Assembly: GCA_031268405.1 (NCBI GenBank)
Contig: JAIRXF010000012.1
Span: forward strand, 26,553-90,552
Source of the DNA: Oscillospiraceae bacterium
Lineage (GTDB): Bacteria > Bacillota > Clostridia > Oscillospirales > Acutalibacteraceae
DNA length: 64,000 nucleotides
Direction of reading: 5' to 3'
This document shows positions 1 to 7,076 of this stretch, piece after piece; within the stretch, counting starts at the first letter, position 1, and every line of letters starts with the position of its first letter. The notes below the pieces were generated by a model. The model saw nothing but the letters and a program-made list of their open reading frames with translations, had not been told where the DNA came from and did not search any database. The translations under genes and the position numbers were made by a program.

Positions 1-332
1 GTGAGCTGTTCTTTTTGGTAGTCTACGGCACTAAGTTCCAAAACCGCCTGATCTAACTGTTGTGAAAGACTTTCATTGTTAATCAGCAAATCATCTATTA
101 CTTCTGTTGCGTTTCTTTCATAATGACCAAGCTTAGCTTTAAATATATCCTTCACAAGACTCGCCACATCATCAAAATCCGCCGAAACTTCCTTCTTTGG
201 GGCACCGCCGACGCCACTTAAAATAGTTGCTGCTGAAAGGCACGCAACAATACTGCCTTTTCCCAGTAACTTAAGACCGTTATTAATACTGTTTCCTAAC
301 TTCGATTTTTTCGTAATTCGTTTGTTAATCAT
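1..332 (-). CDS. Secreted protein of unknown function, N-terminal part (cut by window edge)
   Basis: The frame is open from an ATG at 332-330 to the window edge, so about 110 N-terminal residues are visible. The start has a GAGGG Shine-Dalgarno stretch just upstream. The N-terminus is basic (MINKRITKKSK) and is followed by a hydrophobic segment around residues 22-40 (GSIVACLSAATIL). A plausible signal-peptidase site, VSA, lies near residue 50. The rest is helical and polar (DDVASLVKDIFKAK, then repeated Gln/Asp/Leu), as in exported coiled or helical proteins. I do not recognise a family. It resembles the other short-exported proteins of this window (13610-14653 and 38031-38690) only in general layout. 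The C-terminus and any anchor lie outside the window. Confidence 0.75.
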   Translation of the reverse strand, partial: MINKRITKKSKLGNSINNGLKLLGKGSIVACLSAATILSGVGGAPKKEVSADFDDVASLVKDIFKAKLGHYERNATEVIDDLLINNESLSQQLDQAVLELSAVDYQKEQL

Positions 333-738
333 AAAATAAACCCTCACTATAACTATTATTTGCATTTGATGCTTGTAAACACAAAACTCCACAAAACCGC
401 CGTTAAAGTCAGTGTAAACCATCAAACACTAAGTCTCGTTTTACCATACAAATGCATTCCTTGCAAGTTTTTTGATTTTCTGAAAACATACCAATATGTA
501 TAAAAAATGTGATAATTCGATATAATATTTAATTATACGCCCAAAAAACCAATTAATTATCTAGCTAAATCAACAATTCCAGCTTAATTAACAATCAAAG
601 ATTTTTGCGAATTTCTTTTAAAATTCCAATAAAACACACACTATTCCCTTTTTATCGCTTCACAATATATGACCCGAAAATGAACAAAACTTTCTATAAA
701 TTGCACATTCAAATGATTGAAATACTTTTCTATCAAAT
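333..738. other. Gene-free AT-rich spacer
   Basis: No supported gene. A TATAAT-like hexamer is present at 521-526 on the + strand, but there is no convincing -35 partner and no + strand gene follows. A short open frame at 605-793 overlaps the decayed rplT copy and is not taken as real. Confidence 0.6.
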
Positions 739-868
739 GTTTGTTTTTATTGCAAATTTTTTAACCAACAGCTTTTCTAAACAAAATTCTTAAATGTAAC
801 TTCGTATGTCACGTAAATCTCAGAAATAGCTTTATTGCATGTAAAAATTAGAGCAAATGCTGGTAAAT
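739..868 (-). pseudogene. Decayed duplicate of the rplT 3' end
   Basis: This stretch aligns with the end of rplT and a few bases beyond its stop (about 1049-1175), offset by roughly 310 bases. Shared blocks include TTGCAAA, TTAACCAACA and AAATCTCAGAAATAGC versus AAATTTCAGAGATAGC. Read on the minus strand it gives NKAISEIYVTYEV, then TFKNFV, an in-frame TAG and KAVG plus stop. That matches the L20 C-terminus RKAISEICVTDET...KKVVG. It has a stop and an indel, so it cannot encode protein. It is best explained as an old tandem duplication now eroding, lying directly downstream of the intact gene. Confidence 0.8.
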
Positions 869-1070
869 TGATCGAATTTATAATTTACATTATCTCAAAT
901 TCAAATAAAAAATTCACTTAATGTTGGGCATTGGACTTTAAAAAATGGCTTCCAACGAAGATCTAATAAAAAAATCAAATCTCCACTCAAGCCAAAGTAA
1001 CTCATTTTTTAAAATCAATTCAAGGTAAACTTCCAAAGAGTCCGCCTACTGTTATTTTATTGCAAAGGTT

Positions 1071-1418
1071 TTAACCAACAACTTTCTTAACAATACTTTT
1101 AAACGCAGTCTCGTCTGTTACGCAAATTTCAGAGATAGCTTTTCTGTTAAGAATAATGCCGGCCTTTTTAAGACCGTTTATAAAAGAGGAGTAGTTTGTG
1201 CCACTCTCTCGACAAGCAGCCGAAATCCTGGTAATCCAAATTCTACGAAAATCCCTCTTTCGGTGCTTACGACCCTCAAAAGCATAGTTTCCAGATTTCA
1301 TAACAGCCTGCTTTGCCATTTTAAAATGCTTACTCTTAGCGCCCCAATATCCTTTTGCTCTTTTTAAAATTTTCTTTCTTCTTTTGCGTGTTACCAAAGC
1401 ACCACTAATACGCGCCAT
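1071..1418 (-). CDS. rplT: 50S ribosomal protein L20
   Basis: L20 binds 23S rRNA early in large-subunit assembly. The 115-residue product starts MARISGALVTRKRRKK and has the usual basic, helical N-terminal arm (RAKGYWGAKSKHFKMAKQAV) and the globular C-terminal domain (SFINGLKKAGIILNRKAISE). Length matches the family (about 115-120). It is the last gene of infC-rpmI-rplT on the minus strand, separated from rpmI by about 195 bases, which is long for this operon. In Firmicutes L20 represses this operon through the infC leader; the leader here is described separately. A broken copy of its 3' end lies just downstream. Confidence 0.98.
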   Translation of the reverse strand: MARISGALVTRKRRKKILKRAKGYWGAKSKHFKMAKQAVMKSGNYAFEGRKHRKRDFRRIWITRISAACRESGTNYSSFINGLKKAGIILNRKAISEICVTDETAFKSIVKKVVG

Positions 1419-1613
1419 AATTATTCTCCCTTCGGGTAAATTTCTTTAAACTTACTATTTACATAGATCTTTTTCGCCAAAATCGAAATTTTATATTCGT
1501 TGTTTAAGCGCAATCTCTCTTTCAAATTTCAACACTCTTGTAAACTTCAAAATACCCATAAATCTTTTTAAAATTTCGCTAAAATTTATCAGCAAATCCC
1601 TTATAACAAATCT

Positions 1614-1811
1614 TTACGCATATGGTAATAATTTCCTCATAGCCAAATAATTAGTCTCATCGGTAACAGCTTTCTGGCGAAGAATTCTTTTTCTTTTTCT
1701 TGTTTTTTTGTTGAGAATATGGGATTTATTTGCCTTAGCATGCATAAATTTCCCTGTTCCAGAAATTTTAAAACGCTTCTTTGCGCCACTATGTGACTTA
1801 ATTTTAGGCAT
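1614..1811 (-). CDS. rpmI: 50S ribosomal protein L35
   Basis: L35 is a small, very basic large-subunit protein. The 65-residue product has the family signature: [14 protein letters not shown] at the start, then [16 protein letters not shown] and a run [11 protein letters not shown]. Length is normal. A GGAGGG Shine-Dalgarno site precedes the ATG. It sits between infC (about 100 bases upstream) and rplT, the conserved order of this translation operon. Confidence 0.98.
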   Translation of the reverse strand: MPKIKSHSGAKKRFKISGTGKFMHAKANKSHILNKKTRKRKRILRQKAVTDETNYLAMRKLLPYA

Positions 1812-1911
1812 ATCGATAAACCCTCCTTTATAAGTTATTTAAAAACAAAACACATTCAGTGTTTAAGACTTCCTCCTAAACACTTTAGTGTTCAAAATCA
1901 AAAAAATTCAT

Positions 1912-2493
1912 TTACAACTTCGCTTTTCGAAGTGCATCGTCATTCGACGACTGATCTAAAGTATGTTTTGGCGGTTTTGATTCTTTACTAGCAAGAAACA
2001 TAAGCATGGTGCGGCCATCAAGCTTTGCGGATCTCTCGACACTTGCGACCTCCGAACACGCCTGCGCAAATTTCTCCATAACCGCATATCCCATTTCTGG
2101 GTGATTCATCTCACGACGCCCTTTAAATCTAATAGAAACCTTGATCTTACTGCCATTCTTCAAAAACTTTTTAGCATGATTAACCTTTGTATCGAAATCG
2201 TGTGTATCAATCTTCCAAGAAAGACGAATCTCTTTCGTTTCTACAATACATTGCTTTTTCTTGGCTTCTTTTCCTTTTTTAGATTGTTCAAACCTATACT
2301 TGCCATAATCCATAATCTTGCAAACAGGTGGAGAAGCCGCTGGAGCAATTTTTACCAGATCAAGATCTTTTTCAAATGCCAAAACCAGAGCCCGATCCAA
2401 AGACATAAGCCCCAACTGAGAACCATCGCTACCTATAACCCGAAGCTGTTTATCTCTTATCGCTTCGTTGATCTGTAGATCATTAATGCTAAT
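1912..2493 (-). CDS. infC: Translation initiation factor IF-3 (ATT start)
   Basis: IF-3 binds the 30S subunit, blocks premature joining with 50S and checks the start codon. I place the start at an ATT codon (2493-2491), because GGAGGTG at 2505-2499 lies 5 bases upstream and the protein then begins (M)SINDLQINEAIRDK, matching known IF-3 N-termini. The upstream in-frame ATG at 2553 would add 20 residues with no good ribosome site. The product is about 193 residues with the N-domain (LRVIGSDGSQLG), a Lys-rich linker (KKGKEAKKKQ) and the C-domain (IRLSWKIDTHDFDTK, KVSIRFKGRREMNHPEMG). AUU starts in infC are known in bacteria and allow IF-3 to control its own synthesis. It is the first gene of the operon. 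Confidence 0.95.
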   Translation of the reverse strand: MSINDLQINEAIRDKQLRVIGSDGSQLGLMSLDRALVLAFEKDLDLVKIAPAASPPVCKIMDYGKYRFEQSKKGKEAKKKQCIVETKEIRLSWKIDTHDFDTKVNHAKKFLKNGSKIKVSIRFKGRREMNHPEMGYAVMEKFAQACSEVASVERSAKLDGRTMLMFLASKESKPPKHTLDQSSNDDALRKAKL

Positions 2494-2697
2494 ATTAACA
2501 CCTCCAACATTTCCCAGATTCATCCAAGTATCAAAAACTTTGGGTTGAGCCATTTTTTTGGAACCAATCGTAATCGACGCACAGGCTGAATCTTCTCCAA
2601 GATGTCAATTTAAAATTCATTTACTCACAAAAACCAAAAATCCCGTCGTACGACAGCCAAGTACACAGTAACACTCGCAAAACTTATTCGCACGAAT
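2494..2697 (-). promoter_or_regulatory. infC operon leader, possible autoregulatory RNA
   Basis: About 200 bases separate the predicted transcription start (near 2697) from the infC start. The leader contains a perfect hairpin TTATTCG-TG-CGAATAA at 2684-2699 close to its 5' end, and a palindrome GTCGTACGAC near 2651-2660 followed on the minus strand by a T-rich stretch. Firmicute infC-rpmI-rplT operons are commonly controlled by L20 through such leaders. I did not match a published consensus, so the regulatory role is inference. Confidence 0.4.
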
Positions 2698-2703
2698 AAC
2701 CGT

Positions 2704-2732
2704 AGTTTATCAGAGATCAATATTCGTGTCAA
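2704..2732 (-). promoter_or_regulatory. Promoter of infC-rpmI-rplT
   Basis: On the minus strand TTGACA (2732-2727) is followed after 17 bases by TAAACT (2709-2704). The -35 is perfect and the -10 is close to consensus. Transcription would start near 2697 and run into the infC leader. Confidence 0.7.
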
Positions 2733-2823
2733 TTCAAAAAATACCAAAATAATTCTGTGTTCAAATTTTAAGAATCAAATCTTCATCCCGATGAAAAATC
2801 TTAATTGATTTTTCAAAATTTAT

Positions 2824-2851
2824 TTGCACTTTATGCAACACATACTATAAT
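2824..2851 (+). promoter_or_regulatory. Promoter of zapA-dut
   Basis: TTGCAC at 2824-2829 and a perfect TATAAT at 2846-2851 are separated by 16 bases. The predicted start near 2858 leaves a leader of about 105 bases before zapA. It is divergent from the infC promoter. Confidence 0.7.
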
Positions 2852-2963
2852 GAAATTAGTTGTCTTGTTATTTTTCTACTCTGTGGAACATCATAATCGT
2901 TCAGATTTTGAGTGACATATGCCGTTTGTCACGCATCTTTAAGTTTGGGGGTCTGCTTTTAAA

Positions 2964-3317
2964 ATGTCAAGGGTGAGATTAACTTTAAATATTTGCGGAA
3001 TTAACTGTACAATTTCTTCGGAAGAAGAGGAAGACTACGTTAAAATGGTCGCCGAAGAAGTAAGCCAAAACATCACTAAAACCATGAATAGTAACGAAAA
3101 GGTTTCATCTTCCATGGCTGCAACTTTGGTCGCTTTGGAATATTGCGACGCCGCAAAAAAAGCTTCTATTAGTTCTGATAATTTACGCGTGCAAATAAAA
3201 AATTATCTTGAAGATATAGCTAACCTTAGCACCGAAATAGAACAAAAAAATAAAGAAATTGTGCGTTTAAAATTGGAACTTGAACCGCTCGATTCAAAAA
3301 CAAAAAAACACCGATAG
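2964..3317 (+). CDS. zapA: Cell division protein ZapA
   Basis: ZapA binds FtsZ and bundles its filaments at the division site. The 117-residue protein has the ZapA layout: an N-terminal globular part (RVRLTLNICGINCTISSEEEEDYVKMVA) followed by a long coiled coil from about residue 40 (NITKTMNSNEKVSSSMAATL, then LEDIANLSTEIEQKNKEIVRLKLELEPL). Length fits the Firmicute family. The start ATG is preceded by GGGGGTC. dut follows after 30 bases, so both are probably co-transcribed from the promoter at 2824-2851. Confidence 0.85.
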   Translation: MSRVRLTLNICGINCTISSEEEEDYVKMVAEEVSQNITKTMNSNEKVSSSMAATLVALEYCDAAKKASISSDNLRVQIKNYLEDIANLSTEIEQKNKEIVRLKLELEPLDSKTKKHR

Positions 3318-3347
3318 AATTTTCAAAAATGGAGGAATTAAATCAAT

Positions 3348-3797
3348 ATGGATTGTGCGCCGACTTATATATCAGTAGTTAAAAAAAGATTAAATGCTCA
3401 TATTCCAACAAGAGCCTCACTCGGTTCTGCTGGTTGGGATTTATATGCCTGCATAAAGGAAGAAATCGTTTTAAACTCAGGGTGTCAAAAACTAATCCCT
3501 TCTGGTGTTGCTTTATCTATACCTATTGGATATACGGGTTTAATTTTTGCAAGAAGTGGTCTCTCTGTTAAGCGTTCTATCTCACTTTCTAACTGTGTCG
3601 GCGTAATTGATAGTGATTACAGGGGGGAAATTTTTGTTAGTCTTAAAAATAACGGAGAAAAAGATTTTACTGTAAAATCCAACGACAGAATTGCTCAGAT
3701 CGTAATTACAACATTTTGTTCTTTTCCTATGAAAGAGGTATTATCTTTAGACAACACCAAAAGATCTGAAGGAGCATTTGGATCTACGGGCAGATAG
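3348..3797 (+). CDS. dut: dUTP diphosphatase (dUTPase)
   Basis: This trimeric enzyme hydrolyses dUTP to dUMP and PPi, keeping uracil out of DNA and supplying dTMP synthesis. All five family motifs are present in 149 residues: SAGWDLYA (about 28-35), ARSGLS (68-73), GVIDSDYRGEI (near 88-98, with the catalytic Asp), RIAQIVI (about 119-125) and the C-terminal GAFGSTG arm. Length is normal. GGAGG sits 12 bases before the ATG, a slightly long spacing. It lies downstream of zapA and probably shares its transcript. Confidence 0.95.
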   Translation: MDCAPTYISVVKKRLNAHIPTRASLGSAGWDLYACIKEEIVLNSGCQKLIPSGVALSIPIGYTGLIFARSGLSVKRSISLSNCVGVIDSDYRGEIFVSLKNNGEKDFTVKSNDRIAQIVITTFCSFPMKEVLSLDNTKRSEGAFGSTGR

Positions 3798-3858
3798 ATT
3801 TAATGGCATAAAGTTCATGAATTTAAGAAATTAAAATTAATTAAAAAAATTTAGCGAT

Positions 3859-3887
3859 TTGCGAACTTTGATATTATGTATTATACT
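3859..3887 (+). promoter_or_regulatory. Promoter of mreB
   Basis: TTGCGA (3859-3864) and TATACT (3882-3887) are spaced by 17 bases. The mRNA leader to mreB at 4093 is about 200 bases long and contains the palindrome at 3993-4006. Confidence 0.6.
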
Positions 3888-3992
3888 GTACGAGAGTTAG
3901 GATTTCGTATAGCGTTGGCTGAAGAGTATTATTGTGAGGTTATTTTTGCTTGGGGTGACTACTACATTGCAATCTTGCGTGTTAATTTTGCT

Positions 3993-4021
3993 TTTTACAT
4001 GTAAAATGCTCGTCATGTAAA
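3993..4021. promoter_or_regulatory. 14-base palindrome with repeated half-site in the mreB leader
   Basis: TTTTACATGTAAAA at 3993-4006 is a perfect palindrome, and the half-site CATGTAAA recurs at about 4014-4021. It lies between the mreB promoter and the start codon. It could be an operator for a dimeric repressor acting as a roadblock, or a weak RNA hairpin. No specific regulator is recognised. Confidence 0.35.
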
Positions 4022-4092
4022 TTATCCCTTGGAGCTAAATCTGGAGTCGGCTTTTTAAAATTAATATAAGACGTAGTTTTTGGAGGTAAAAT

Positions 4093-5121
4093 ATGTTCTC
4101 AAGGGATATTGGTATTGACCTTGGCACAGCTAATACACTAGTTTTTGTTCGTCATAAAGGCATTGTGATGCGTGAACCTTCCGTTGTTGCTGTTGATGTT
4201 AGAACCGATACTGTGTTAGCAGTTGGCTCTCAAGCCAAAGATATGATAGGAAGAACCCCCGGCTCTATAGTGGCTGTACGTCCACTTAGGGACGGTGTTA
4301 TAGCTGATTTTGATGTCACGGCAACCATGCTTAAATATTTCATACGCAAAGCTTTAAAACCGATTTTGTTTTGCGGAAAACCAAGATTAATAATGTGCAC
4401 TCCTTCAGGAGTCACAGAAGTAGAAAGGCGTGCCGTTGAAGATGCGGCCCGTCAGGCCGGAGCAAAAAGAGTAGAAATAATCGACGAACCTATGGCTGCG
4501 GCAATAGGTGCTGCGCTCCCGATTGATGAACCAACAGGCAGTATGATTGTTGATATGGGCGGTGGTACTTCCGAAGTTGCAGTTATTTCTCTTGGAGATA
4601 TAGTCTCGGCTTGTTCTGTGCGCGTTGCAGGAGATAAACTCGATGAATCTATCATGGCATATATAAAGAAAAAGTATAATTTATTAATCGGAGAAAGAAC
4701 AGCTGAAAATATAAAGATACGAATAGGTTCTGCTTTTTCCAGTGACGACGTCGAAGAAAGTTCAGTTGAGATAAAAGGACGTAATCTCTTAGATGGTCTG
4801 CCAAAACACGTGGTAATAACTTCGCCGGAAATCAGGGAGGCTTTGTCGGATCCTTTGTCCGTCATTGTTGATGCTATAAAAAATACACTAGAAAATACTC
4901 CGCCAGAATTATCAGCCGACATCATAGATCACGGCATAGTGTTAACTGGCGGAGGAGCTTTGCTCAGAGGGCTTGATTCTCTCATTTCTGAAGAAACCAG
5001 TATGCCGGTTAGAGTTGCAGAAAATCCTCTTGATTGCGTTGTTGATGGTACTGGAAAACGGCTAGAAATAACCATGCCGGTAGAATATTACAGATCTTTG
5101 AAAAGAACGAAAAACAGATAA
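4093..5121 (+). CDS. mreB: Rod shape-determining protein MreB (actin-like)
   Basis: MreB forms membrane-bound filaments that guide lateral wall synthesis. The 342-residue protein has the actin-fold nucleotide motifs: phosphate 1 DLGTANTLV (residues 9-17), the conserved region [15 protein letters not shown] and [13 protein letters not shown], phosphate 2 [11 protein letters not shown] (about 154-164) and the adenosine motif [11 protein letters not shown] (about 285-295). The N-terminal MFSRDIGI contains a hydrophobic membrane-contact pair. Length is typical. GGAGG is 7 bases before the ATG. A terminator-like hairpin separates it from mreC, so the two genes may be unequally expressed. Confidence 0.97.
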   Translation: MFSRDIGIDLGTANTLVFVRHKGIVMREPSVVAVDVRTDTVLAVGSQAKDMIGRTPGSIVAVRPLRDGVIADFDVTATMLKYFIRKALKPILFCGKPRLIMCTPSGVTEVERRAVEDAARQAGAKRVEIIDEPMAAAIGAALPIDEPTGSMIVDMGGGTSEVAVISLGDIVSACSVRVAGDKLDESIMAYIKKKYNLLIGERTAENIKIRIGSAFSSDDVEESSVEIKGRNLLDGLPKHVVITSPEIREALSDPLSVIVDAIKNTLENTPPELSADIIDHGIVLTGGGALLRGLDSLISEETSMPVRVAENPLDCVVDGTGKRLEITMPVEYYRSLKRTKNR

Positions 5122-5175
5122 TGCCTCAAAACTAAAATATTTTCAAACTTTCTTTATATGAACATATACTTTAAC

Positions 5176-5209
5176 AAAAGATGACTTCAAATTATTTAAA
5201 CATCTTTTT
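5176..5209 (+). terminator. Terminator or attenuator between mreB and mreC
   Basis: AAAAGATG (5176-5183) pairs perfectly with CATCTTTT (5201-5208) around a 17-base loop and ends in a short T tract. GC content is low, so read-through into mreC is likely. Confidence 0.5.
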
Positions 5210-5275
5210 ATATAAAATTTATCAATAAAACATAGTATTAATTTGTCATCTCTTTAAAAGGTGTTGTTTTTAGAA

Positions 5276-6124
5276 TTGAAAATAACAAATTTATTTAAAA
5301 TTCGTGCTGTTAAAATTACGTTGTCCGCGCTTTGTTGTTTTGCATGTCTCATTGTTGCTGGAATTATTTCGGGTAATTATTTTATATCCAATATTGTCAC
5401 CGCTGTTGTTTATCCATTTCAGCAGCTCGGTTTGTATGTGTCTGAAACCGTTATTAATTTATTGCCAACTTCTCAGACAGATGAACATTATCAAAACATT
5501 ATAAACTCTCAACAAGAAGAACTCAACGACATTAGAAACAAATTGGTTAATTATGAAGAAATAAAAAAAGAAAATTCCGAATACGAAAAATACTATGAGC
5601 TCAAAAAGAATGACAATAGTTTAAAGTTTGTGGTAGCATCAGTTATCGGAATAGATCCTGATGAAAAATTTCACGGTTTTTCTATAAATAAAGGCAGTGT
5701 TCATGGAGTTTCTTTAAATGACCCAGTCATGACTTCACAAGGTATAGTCGGTTACATAAGTAATTGTAATCATTTTAATAGCAATGTTAAAACTATTTTT
5801 TCGCCAGATTCAAAAATTCCATGCGTTATTAGAGAAACTGGTTGTGGTGGAATTATAGCGGGTAGCATAACACTTTCGGATAAAAACTTCACAAAAATGA
5901 TGTTTTTGCCCGAAAGGTACAGTTTTAGTGAAAATAGCATAGTGGTCACATCGGGGGTTTGTGGAAAATTTCCAAAAAATTTTTTAATTGGCCAAACCGT
6001 ACAATTTGATAACGATAAAGACGATGGCTCTCGTTATGTTGTTGTTAGACCATTTGCAGACATTAAAGAAATAACGGATGTATCTGTGATAACTGACTTC
6101 TTTGGTAAGGGTCAGATCAATTGA
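5276..6124 (+). CDS. mreC: Rod shape-determining protein MreC
   Basis: MreC is an outer-face scaffold linking MreB to the wall synthases. The protein has a cytoplasmic basic start, one membrane segment (about residues 17-37, LSALCCFACLIVAGIIS), a coiled coil (NSQQEELNDIRNKLVNYEEI) and the periplasmic beta-barrel region with GIDPDEKFHGFSINKGS, GVSLNDPVMTSQGIVGYI and a late VVVRPFADI. About 282 residues, normal for the family. The start is uncertain: AAAAGGTG at 5256-5263 precedes TTG 5276 by 12 bases, while the GTG at 5261 lies inside that site. No mreD gene follows, although mreBCD is the usual order. Confidence 0.9.
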   Translation: MKITNLFKIRAVKITLSALCCFACLIVAGIISGNYFISNIVTAVVYPFQQLGLYVSETVINLLPTSQTDEHYQNIINSQQEELNDIRNKLVNYEEIKKENSEYEKYYELKKNDNSLKFVVASVIGIDPDEKFHGFSINKGSVHGVSLNDPVMTSQGIVGYISNCNHFNSNVKTIFSPDSKIPCVIRETGCGGIIAGSITLSDKNFTKMMFLPERYSFSENSIVVTSGVCGKFPKNFLIGQTVQFDNDKDDGSRYVVVRPFADIKEITDVSVITDFFGKGQIN

Positions 6125-6542
6125 TTCTTGAAATTGAATATTTCCCGAAAGCATTGTAGTGTTTTATAATTTATTCTGCATAACAATTTCCAAGCCAGTC
6201 TTGGCATTTTTTTAAAATTTTATTTACGCAAAACAAGGCATCTTCCAGCAAGAGTTATAAAGCTGGTTTTTATACCAACGCAGCCATTGTACATTTTTAA
6301 GAGCCTTGTTTTTTATTTTTCATTTTTCTTACGTGTTTTGTAAAAACAGAGGATCTTAAAAACAAACAAAAAAGATAAATAAACATTATTTTAAAGCAAA
6401 ATACAGGCGGTTTACTTAACTGTATCTTAAAATAATCGTAAATTTCGACCATTTACCACGCATCAAACACACAAAAACTTATCCTTTTTGTAAAAATTTT
6501 AACAAACAGAATAAATTAATGCATTCAAAGTTTAGAAAATAC
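6125..6542. other. Spacer between mreC and V-ATPase genes with two hairpin regions
   Basis: No gene is seen, including no mreD. CCAAG-CCAGT-CTTGG at 6190-6204 followed by seven T residues (6207-6213) could be a weak mreC terminator. A nested structure at about 6230-6320 is described in a separate entry. Confidence 0.5.
6230..6320 (+). other. Candidate structured RNA or nested hairpin ending in a T tract
   Basis: AAACAAGGC (6231-6239) is complementary to GCCTTGTTT (6303-6311), a 9-bp outer stem. Inside it CCAGC (6245-6249) pairs with GCTGG (6262-6266). The outer 3' arm runs into TTTTTTATTTTT. A closed multi-stem element with a U-rich end resembles a terminator-bearing RNA, but no known riboswitch class was recognised. 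Confidence 0.35.
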
Positions 6543-6571
6543 TTGATTGATTGCTTTTTTTGCGCTAAAAT
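6543..6571 (+). promoter_or_regulatory. Promoter of the V-ATPase gene cluster
   Basis: TTGATT (6543-6548) and TAAAAT (6566-6571) are 17 bases apart. The start would be near 6578, only about 32 bases before the first gene. Confidence 0.55.
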
Positions 6572-6609
6572 ACGGGGTGTAGTTAATTAAAGTTGGGGTG
6601 TGAGGGTTC

Positions 6610-6918
6610 TTGGTAAAAGAAATTATAAATAGAATTAAAGAAGTAGAACTTAACTCACAAATGGCAAAAAAAAATGCACAAGACGAAGCCAATTTAATTG
6701 TTGAAAGAGCTAGAAATAAAGCTTTGGATTTAGCGAATAAACAAATAGAACAAGCTAAAATCAAAGCTGAACAAAATTTAAAGCTTGCAAAACAAGAAAT
6801 CAAAAATTACAAAGTTAAACTTGACACAGATGAAAATATTGAGATTGAAACCATTTTAAAAGAAGCAAACAAAAAACAAAAAAAAGCAGTTGAAACACTA
6901 ATAAATATGATAATTTAG
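6610..6918 (+). CDS. V-type ATPase peripheral-stalk subunit (G/H-like, NtpF type)
   Basis: The 102-residue protein is almost entirely one alpha-helical coiled coil rich in Lys, Glu, Ala and Gln (IKEVELNSQMAKKNAQDEA, RARNKALDLANKQIEQAK). This is the layout of the small stator subunit that pairs with subunit E. It starts with TTG, with GAGGG just upstream. Position first in the cluster, ahead of subunit I, matches the ntp/atp operons of Enterococcus and Clostridia. Sequence alone is weakly diagnostic for coiled coils, so the call rests largely on context. Confidence 0.75.
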   Translation: MVKEIINRIKEVELNSQMAKKNAQDEANLIVERARNKALDLANKQIEQAKIKAEQNLKLAKQEIKNYKVKLDTDENIEIETILKEANKKQKKAVETLINMII

Positions 6919-7076
6919 AGCGCATAATCGTTTTATATACATAAGTTTTAATGAATAAATTTTGTGCTTAGTTGGGCTTTTGTTTTTAAGCAATTTAAAT
7001 AAATCCAAGAGATTATTATTTATAATTACAAAAAAATCTTAACTTAAAAAATCCTCTTAAAGAAGGGTTGTTCAAA

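Noticed and set aside
605..793. 62-codon open frame on the + strand
   Set aside because: It overlaps the decayed rplT copy on the other strand, has no ribosome site and has the composition of AT-rich noncoding DNA.
4452..4925. 157-codon minus-strand frame inside mreB
   Set aside because: Shadow of mreB; Ser/Ile-rich reading typical of an antisense frame.
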